Shown here: in pieces, positions 57,574 through 64,000 of the stretch
Position numbering within the stretch: the first letter of the stretch is position 1
How the letters are laid out: each line of letters starts with the position of its first letter
Assembly: GCA_021234155.1 (NCBI GenBank)
Contig: JAJEKV010000028.1
Span: 11,798,134 to 11,862,133, forward strand
Direction: 5' to 3'
Origin: Isoetes taiwanensis
Taxonomy: Eukaryota; Streptophyta; Lycopodiopsida; Isoetales; Isoetaceae
DNA: 64,000 nt
The notes under the pieces: model-generated
Told to the model about the DNA's origin: nothing
The model's database searches: none
Seen by the model: the letters and a program-made list of their open reading frames with translations, nothing else
Position numbers and translations under genes: made by a program

Positions 57574-58582
57574 GTTGTAGACTATGAATGTTTCTAACAT
57601 TTGTTTTCCCTGCAGCTTATTGGCTATATCGTCTCTGGTGCGATAAGGGTGCAGCAGGTGGGGGAGGAGTTCTCGTCCATAATCAGTTAGATTGTAGGAC
57701 GTGCACCTATCTAATACAGAAGTTGATGTTGGAAGGTTGCACTGTTCTCGACTTCTTTTCTGGTGGTGCTTTTAGCCGGGCTGCATTGTGCGAGGGCTAT
57801 AAATTGTTGTCTTTTGAGACAGACGAGAAGCTGCAAATTAAGTTTGTACAGATATTCGAGCAACTCGATGTCATGTTAGACGAGAAAAAATCAAGAGCTC
57901 GAGCATTATAAAAGATCAAAGAAGGAAAGAAGAAGGCCTCTACTTCCAAAAATGTTCCTCAGCCTCAGGTTCATGTTCCTGAGACATCTTGTTCGTTCTC
58001 CTCTACAACCATAAACGAAGTGCAATCCATTCTGAGACAGGACAAGAGCTCGATTCAGGAAGAGCTCAAGAAAGCAGCGGCTCTTGGCTCTCAGGATTTG
58101 CAAGTTTTTAGGAGAAGAAAAGATACCATCAACGCACTGGCAGGGACCGCGCTGGTGAATACTCAGGACATGATTGAGGGGACCTCAAGGTTCGAAAAAT
58201 AGGTTGCTAGGGATCCTGAGTCTGTGGTCGTCATGGAAACTCAGGAAGGGGAGGAAGAGGTCCCCTACACATTAGACAATCAGGATGGAGAGGAAGAGGT
58301 CCCGAACACATTAGACAATCAGGCTGCGGATGAGGAGAATGAGGAACTGGGGTCTGAAGATTTCGTGCTGAGGATAGAAAAATTCAAGGAGGCAGCACAA
58401 CAATCTCTGCCCCAGTCTGAAGAACCCAGAGAGGAGCATTCAGAAGAGGTGCCTTCAGACGCATGAGGGACTTGTAATTGCAACCATGAACAGATTGGAA
58501 AATATTGTAAATTTTTTTTTTTAACGAATGATAATTTTTCCTTCAGTTCCTTGTCTTAAAGTTCCCTAGTTTCCTTTGCTAG

Positions 58583-58719
58583 CCAAATTGGGCGGACACC
58601 CAATTTGGTTACCGTAGAAGCTAGAACCTATAATTAAATTTTTTTGACGCCCAATCTAGTTACTGTCAACTTGAGACCTTCATTGTCCTCCGGCAGAAAT
58701 TGGGCAGGCGCCCAATTTA
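58583..58719. repeat. GGGC near-palindromes downstream of the fusion gene
   Basis: Full sites at about 58583 and 58697 and a half site near 58645 (GACGCCCAATCT). They follow the stop of the fusion gene at 58466. Confidence 0.8.
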
Positions 58720-58896
58720 GTAGCTATCAGTGCCAGCAGTTGAACGTGAGGTGAAGTGGAAGTGCAGAAAAAGTGGAGGTCGAAGAGCACAACGTTACAA
58801 ATTACTCAGGTTCGATGCATCAAATAATATTCACTATGCTTATACATCCTTACATATTTCAGAAGTGCTTATACAAGTATACAAGTCATCACTGAT

Positions 58897-59139
58897 TCAC
58901 TCATCATCAATACCTGCTGAGGTGATGGCATTACTCTCATAGATCTCCTGATCAGGAAGCCAAATAAGGTGGATCACAACACGAGTGAGCTCGAGGCAAT
59001 GAATCTCAGGACCACGAGCTTTGGATTGCAGATAGGGATTAAGTTTGACATCCTTTCTCACGCATTCACAAAGATAATTGTAGCTCATGGAGCACTTGAT
59101 GGTTTGGATGTGCTCCGGACGAGGAGGCAAGGAAGCCAT
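58897..59139 (-). CDS. small acidic-tailed protein, 80 residues, unknown function
   Basis: An uninterrupted 80-codon minus-strand frame begins MASLPPRPEHIQTIKCSMSY, contains VVIHLIWLPDQEIYE and ends SAGIDDE. A TATA box on the same strand (CTATAAAAGC, 59171-59180) lies about 35 bases before the start codon, ideal for a short-leader transcript. A second frame at 59569-59800 is clearly homologous: PE...IXCXM at the start, VIIHLIW in the middle, GDDDSEE at the end. Two paralogues side by side next to the fusion gene suggest an element-encoded small protein. No family was recognised. The ORF is intact, unlike its large neighbours. Confidence 0.5.
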   Translation of the reverse strand: MASLPPRPEHIQTIKCSMSYNYLCECVRKDVKLNPYLQSKARGPEIHCLELTRVVIHLIWLPDQEIYESNAITSAGIDDE

Positions 59140-59170
59140 GGGAGATGAATGACCTCTACCACCGAATGCT

Positions 59171-59180
59171 GCTTTTATAG
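59171..59180 (-). promoter_or_regulatory. TATA box of the 80-residue gene
   Basis: The minus strand reads CACTATAAAAGCAGC, about 35 bases upstream of the ATG at 59139. Confidence 0.55.
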
Positions 59181-59288
59181 TGAAGTAAAATTATTGATGT
59201 GAATTATTGGTGTAGATTGTAGCGCCATTATTGAGCGTGTACAAGTATCATGCACACGTACGAGTATAATGCCTTGGTTCTGTTCGGG

Positions 59289-59413
59289 AAATTGGGCGGC
59301 CGCCCATTTTGAAGCGGAGCCATTCACTTCGGATTTTTGAAGACAAGTTGGAATAAAGCGTATATTCGACAGAACTATGCATTCCAACGCAAACTGGGTG
59401 GGCACCCACTTTC
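59289..59413. repeat. two outlying GGGC near-palindromes
   Basis: AAATTGGGC-GGCC-GCCCATTTT at about 59289 and a diverged AAACTGGGTGGGCACCCACTTT at about 59390. They are the rightmost members seen and lie upstream of the TATA box of the small gene. Confidence 0.75.
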
Positions 59414-59568
59414 AGCGCCAGGAATGAATATCAATATTGTTTCACAGGAGTCATATACAAGACAAGTTGGACTAATAGTTTATCTCAGAGAACTATGTAT
59501 TACAAAAGCATGTGTGATTGCGTTGGATACTAACACAATCTGATTACAACAAGATGACAAGTATTGAG

Positions 59569-59800
59569 TTAGGGGGACTCTTCTGAGTCATCGTCACCAG
59601 CCACCCCAGTGATCTTTTCTATCATGAACATTTGATGCTCTCTATTCCATATCAGATGGATGATAACATCGAAGAGATCAGGATAATGGCGAGGATTAAG
59701 AGCGACAGTGGTCATCCAGTCTTCCATGGGTATATCTCGATCGCGGCACTGCTTGAAGTTTTCGTGATTCATCTTGCAGGTAATGGAATCACGTTCAGGA
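59569..59800 (-). pseudogene. paralogue of the 80-residue small protein
   Basis: The minus-strand frame includes PERDSITCKMNHENFKQC, then FDVIIHLIWNREHQMFMIEK and ends AGDDDSEESP. It aligns with the gene at 58897-59139 from the PE(R/H) through VIIHLIW to the acidic tail. The similarity begins before the first ATG of the open frame (59772), and no start codon or TATA box is evident at the corresponding place. This copy has probably lost its 5' end or is an exon of something longer. Confidence 0.4.
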
Positions 59801-61490
59801 CCAGAATATGTAGCATAATAACAGGGGGTTTTGTTTGTGTTTTTGTACGCTTTTCACAAAGGTTTTCCTAAGATTTCATGACGTATTCAAATGGATGTAC
59901 TAATGTGTACATCTAGAGTGCACCATTTCTTAGTCGTTGATTTAGCTTTTTTTTTTCCATGGTCCAATATCCAAGGGCTCACAACAAAAGCCCTCTTTTT
60001 ATTTTAGGGGCTGAACATGCAAGCCTAGTGGATAGCATTTCAGGGGCATTCTTGCAAAAAAATTAATGTTCTTTGTGATCAGAGTGGAAACAGATTTGGA
60101 GTGGGAGTGGAAACAGATTTGGAGTGGAAGCGTTGGTGCTTTAGTGCACAGGATGATGCGGCCGGATGCTTGCTTCAGCAGTTTGTGCCATACTATTCAA
60201 AGTTTCTATTGGATTGATTCAACCATTGGACTGTATGTTGGCTGTGGAGGAGGGTAGTTTTAAGGTGATAGCATATAGTGAAAATGCCCCCTGAAATGTT
60301 GGATTTGATGCCCCAAGCCGTGCCTAGTATGGGCAAAGAAGATCCGGATTAGGGTATGGCGGATTAGGGCGGTGTTCATTCGAAACGTAGCGAGAGCCTT
60401 CGGGCATTGTGGAATGCAAACAAGGGTGGACCTTGTTGGGTTATGCAAAAATGGCGAGGTCGAGGTGCAAGGATTCGTCTCCTCTCCCTCGTGTTTTGCA
60501 TTGCGGGTTTTTCAAGCGCATTTACGGTTTTGGCGGATGAAACAGAGGCGTAAGGTGGAAGCACATGCTATGATGGTAAATAATGGCGAGATCCCCAATT
60601 TTTATTGTACTTGTGTTGATCTTACGGTAAAAATCCGAAGAATCGCATCTCTAAAATGTCACAAAGAAAAAAGAGTCCGGTTCAGTCTATAGGAGAACCC
60701 AACTCACTATCTTTTGGCGTTAGAAGAAGTGCATCTATTACATCTTAAGGGTTTATTAGGGCCGATCATCTAGTATGCAAGTTTTCTAGAAGTTTTATGG
60801 CCGCAAAGCGTGGCTTCTAGGTGTAATGGCTCGGGGATTCCTTAGGCATAGAACATACCAATTTTTACTTCAACGTGAAAGACGATTTGAGCGGTTCCCT
60901 TTGCGGTTGCAAATAGTGATGGCTTTGTTTGGCCCGACGGTTGTAGAAAATCAACAACATGATGTATTTCAAGGTTAAGGGACAATATTTGTAGTTGAGC
61001 ATCGAAGAAACGGACTTATGGCATATGAGTTCCAAGAATCGAGACAGAGATGGAAGCATCTAGAGATGTCGGGGCTTATACATCATTCCATTTGATCCTG
61101 TTGTATGGTGATAGGTTGGTACAATTGACCCGATCGGGGATGAGAAGTGGCATCCAAACCGGCCTCAAGTCCGTTTTATGAAAGAACATCTTGAGAGTGG
61201 AGTTGTAAAACTCAACTGCATTAAATCTATACTGCAAATTAGAGGTGACAGGGATCTCCATGATGTCATATAAAAGCTCATGACATATTAGTAGGTAATA
61301 CTTCTGTTTGCGTGGACTTTCTAGGTTTTTCTACCTTTTTCTATGGGTGCATACTATCTCTAGCCATGTTTCCAGAGTTAAAATGTATGTGCATGGATAA
61401 TGTGGTGCAGCTAATACATGTCCCAAATTTCTGCTAACTTTGGTCATTTTTGTTAACTTTAGCCATTTCTTCTTCTCCTGTCCTTAGCAA
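59801..61490. other. no recognisable gene
   Basis: Frames such as 60372-60692 (plus) show no family motif. GGAGTGG(A/G)A(A/G) with ACAGATTTGGAGTGG is tandemly repeated near 60085-60130. The right boundary of the mobile element, if it has terminal repeats, should lie in here but was not found. Confidence 0.4.
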
Positions 61491-61492
61491 AA

Positions 61493-61680
61493 GTTGATGA
61501 AGGACTACCTGAACTTTAAATTCCAGCAGTCATATCAGCAAGCAATGACCATCGAACACCAGCCGATGGTCGTTGATGACTACATCGAAGTACTTCCATC
61601 GATTGATGCCAATGATTTGATGCGCTTTCTATCTCATATCCTTTCAAGAATCTATTGCGAGTGCTTTATAACAGGTTTGT
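61493..61680 (+). pseudogene. possible isolated exon, unknown
   Basis: After a good acceptor (TCTCCTGTCCTTAG, ending 61486) a frame reads KLMKDYLNFKFQQSYQQAM, DDYIEVLPSIDANDLMRFL and SHILSRIYCEC until a GTTTGT donor-like site near 61675. Composition looks protein-like, but the family was not recognised. It lies 350 bases before the helicase exons and might belong to the same relic. Confidence 0.3.
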
Positions 61681-62030
61681 CATCTTGCCTAATAAGGTGA
61701 TGAAGTGAACTTTTACTTTAATGTTCCGTGGTTAATAAATCGTGGTCTCCATTCATATACCATTTAAAATCAATGTGTTGCTCTCAGACCTGAGCCTTAT
61801 GTTACTGTCACTCTTACAGCTGGGTTCCTTTTATTTCCTTGGTTGTCATCGCTCATCATTCCAATCTCATATAAGATCATGTGTAACCCAGTGTTCTCCC
61901 ATTATGCACCAACCTAAGGTGTGTCAGATTGAAGGTCTAAAGGTTGACCTAGCAACAGCCAAAAGTCTTGGAGGTCCAAAACTTGATAGGATCTTAATAT
62001 TATTTTACTTCTAGACACATTTTTTCCCAT

Positions 62031-62270
62031 CAAGGAAACCAGCACAGTAGATGGGTTTCAAGGCCGTTCAAATGCTCTACGAGAGGTGAGCAGCAAATAT
62101 TTTTTGTATGTGAAGTTTTTCTTTCAAGTTAGCACCTACACAAGGAACATGTCTTAACTGTTAGTAATGAATGTTGCCATAGGTGGGGTTTCTTTGTGAT
62201 GAACGCAGAATGAATGTTGCAATTACAAGGGCGTTGAAGGGCAAGAAGACAATGTTGCATCATTTGTGAT
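62031..62270 (+). pseudogene. senataxin/Upf1-like superfamily 1 helicase relic (two exons)
   Basis: Exon A (about 62031-62082, donor GAGAG|GTGAGC) encodes STVDGFQGR, the motif V region of SF1B helicases such as senataxin, IGHMBP2 and Upf1. Exon B (62183-62270, acceptor GCCATAG) encodes VGFLCDERRMNVAITRA, their motif VI with RRMNVA.TRA. The two join in frame across a 100-base intron. The stretch normally between these motifs (about 30 residues) is missing: after GR the sequence is SNALRE. No upstream helicase motifs were found, so this is a gene fragment rather than a working helicase. Confidence 0.7.
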
Positions 62271-62599
62271 ACGAAGACAATGCTGCATCATTTGTGATAC
62301 TGCAACAGTGTCTCGTCAGAGCTTCCTTAAGCGGCTTATTAACTATTTTGAGAAGAATGAGGAATATCTGAATGCCATGTATATATAGATTGCTAGGAAA
62401 TTGTTAAGCGGTTTATTGACCGTTTTGAGAAAAATGGGTCACACTTGAATGCCATGTATATAAGAATGCATACATGCAATCATCAATTGAATCCCTTTGC
62501 CATGGAAATAATTTGTTTGTCGTCGCTTTTTAGTAATTAAGGTACATCTTAAGGGCATTTGAACAATTTTTAATAATACAAAATACTAAATACATTGAC

Positions 62600-62745
62600 C
62601 AAGGGCATTACAAAAATTCAGGGGTATCTCATGAATTTTGTCAAAACATAAAAATTTATGAAAACTCAGGGGTATCTCATGAATTTTGTCAAAACATAAA
62701 GGTATTTTGTAAACATAAAGGTATTTTGTAATTTTTTTAAGCATT
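62600..62745. repeat. short tandem repeat
   Basis: GGGGTATCTCATGAATTTTG with TCAAAACATAAA occurs twice and AACATAAAGGTATTTTGTAA about twice, in direct order. A minus-strand frame over it is a repeat translation. Confidence 0.8.
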
Positions 62746-62789
62746 CCTATAACACGCCAAAATAAAGATTTTAAATTTTTTTCCGACAT

Positions 62790-64000
62790 TCAGTAAAAAG
62801 AAAGCCAATGAGCAGTGTTACAAGCGACTTATTTTGGTGGAATATAGCCATAGCCAAATAATACAGCCAGAGAAGAATAAATCAGCAGGGAGTATATTAG
62901 AGTGCAGCATCACAAATGAATTGAATTGAATTGATACTGGTGGCATCTGTGGCGGGCGTTTGCTTGCCCATCATAGCTGGTAAGACGAGCAAGAGTGGGC
63001 TCTCTTCTTCGCCGAAAAATGCTTCTGCGTTATTGATTAGCTATCTCAATTCTATTAACTCGATTCTGCCAGAGCAAATCTAAATTTCCACCTCCAGTAA
63101 ACTAATCAAAAATTGGATGCCGAATGTGCTGGCCTGTCAAGACATCAATTAACAGAGAAAGATGCCCAACAGTTTCGTTTTACAGCCCCCCTCCTAACGT
63201 GGCATAGATCCACACCATACGATCTGAAAATCAAGGGCCCAGATGCATGTGCGTCAGCGGGGGGCTGTAAACCAAAATCCAGTTCCCAGATTCAAAATTC
63301 GTATATAATCCCTTGATTTCCTGCTAGTACCTGGATGCCGGATTTGTTTCACTAGAAAAAACAAAAGGATGGATCGCCAAACAAAAGTAAAAGTTGGGAT
63401 CTGTGTTCCTTATCCAATCGCCCAACAAAAGTCGTAGAAAAGCTCGCAAGAAAAGGCCCTGCTGTCGAAGCAGCCTCTGGCTCAAAAATTGCCCAGCCTA
63501 ATCCTTCCTAATTCTTTGCTTCCTTTGTTATTTGGCTCCCTTTTCTTTACTATGGCAATTCGGTCTCCGATTTGTTGCAGCGCCAGTTGTTAATTGCTTT
63601 TTTATTTTGTTGCTCTTCTTAATTTAGATACAATAGTTTGAAAAAAAACCACATACAAAAATCCCCTATCCTATTGTTTAAATTTGGTTTTTCCGGGGTC
63701 CCGAAATTTTTTTGGAATTTTCCCTTAATTTGATTTCCTAAGGTTTCAAGGGTTTTGGCGGCCGGAAAACAATTCTGATTTGCCAAAAATCGGCAAAATT
63801 TTCTTGGCATTGATTTGGGTTTCGATTTTGCCCCTTTCTGAGTTAGGCCCTTCCAATCCGGCATGCGTATGCCACGATGAACGGGGTGGAGTATGGAGGA
63901 CATTTCTATCTATCTATAGCTAATCCCGGGTGGCTTTTCGATTTGCCCTTTTGAATCCGGCATGCATATCCGAGATTTGCCCCCTTACAATTTTGGAGAA
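62790..64000. other. no recognisable gene
   Basis: Mixed-composition DNA without convincing coding sequence. The two phrases TCCGGCATGC(G/A)TAT(G/C)C near 63858 and 63955 are a short direct repeat. Confidence 0.45.

Larger units (their letters stand above)
53799..58466 (+). pseudogene. histone H3-tail mimic + ParB-like + amino-methyltransferase-like fusion, decayed
   Basis: Inferred exons: up to 53988 (donor AAAG|GTAAGC), 54730 to about 56150, 56384-57539, 57616-58466. Exon 2 opens GAACT-ATG at 54735, reading MARTKQTARVCGPAPRF: residues 1-8 equal histone H3. Joined in frame to exon 1 it reads MASRPTTGGKGTMARTKQTAR. Next comes a conserved block (IEIGNI.P...TNHLKDL), then about 280 residues ending in a Ser/Glu-rich linker. 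A ParB-like segment follows (MTCRVISPEHLDTLYESF, then FWIVNGNHTMAVAQ at about 55982-56023). Then a Lys-rich stretch, DFRY (57131-57142) at the place of a DPPY box, and VLDFFSGGAFSRAAL with FETDE (57744-57815), a late SAM motif I as in beta-class N4/N6 DNA methyltransferases. The tail is acidic (GEEEVP.TLDNQ twice). Breaks: stops at 54888, 55936, 56666, 56873, 57909 and 58200; frame changes near 54940 and 55755. ParB-methyltransferase fusions are known from phages; the H3-like start is not. Confidence 0.6.

Overview
This window looks like nuclear DNA of a land plant or close streptophyte relative. It is AT-rich, its genes are split by short GT-AG introns, and it is crowded with plant-type mobile DNA (Ty1-copia, L1-like LINEs, Helitron, CACTA-like, hAT-like and Harbinger-like MITEs, tRNA-derived SINEs). 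The one well-preserved host gene (14.6-22.1 kb, minus strand) can be assembled into 15 exons giving an open 927-residue frame. It resembles FBF1 (Fas-binding factor 1), a transition-fibre protein of basal bodies and cilia. That points to a plant with swimming sperm (moss, liverwort, lycophyte, fern, cycad or Ginkgo). The species cannot be named from sequence alone.

Layout. 0-9.7 kb: degenerate GAATCT repeats, a tandem SINE-like dimer, LTRs, a LINE 3' fragment and the left arm of a 2.7-kb inverted repeat. 9.7-14.6 kb: more GAATCT repeat, a tandem run of SINEs, a small decayed copy of the H3-tail gene preceded by palindromes, and a LINE reverse transcriptase fragment. 14.6-22.1 kb: FBF1-like gene. 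22-31 kb: a SINE, a hAT MITE, a LINE broken by a Helitron helicase fragment, and an unrecognised TATA-box gene. 31.4-37.8 kb: right arm of the inverted repeat, a truncated Ty1-copia element with an intact 3' LTR, and two MITEs. 37.8-48.7 kb: T-rich DNA split by a 5.6-kb CACTA-like transposon (35-bp inverted ends, TTT target duplication). The uninterrupted target sequence is still present in a neighbouring tandem unit.

48.9-59.8 kb holds the most unusual content. A divergent gene pair looks like a decayed multigene mobile element. The minus-strand gene is a DUF7869-type protein (RNase H/DDE-like D, DN and HxHDD motifs). The plus-strand gene encodes, in order, a histone H3 N-terminal tail mimic (ARTKQTAR), a long charged linker, a ParB/sulfiredoxin-like domain with an NGNHT box, and a domain arranged like a beta-class DNA amino-methyltransferase (DFRY first, SAM motif I late). 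About 26 copies of a 22-bp near-palindrome, AAATTGGGC-N4-GCCCAATTT, fill its introns and flanks but not its exons. Two small homologous minus-strand ORFs with acidic tails lie downstream. A second diverged H3-tail exon with the same palindromes lies at 12.4-13.1 kb. Several stop codons and frameshifts show that both copies are decayed. The combined architecture is, as far as I know, undescribed.

59.8-64 kb: largely unassigned DNA with a relic of a senataxin/Upf1-like helicase and short tandem repeats.
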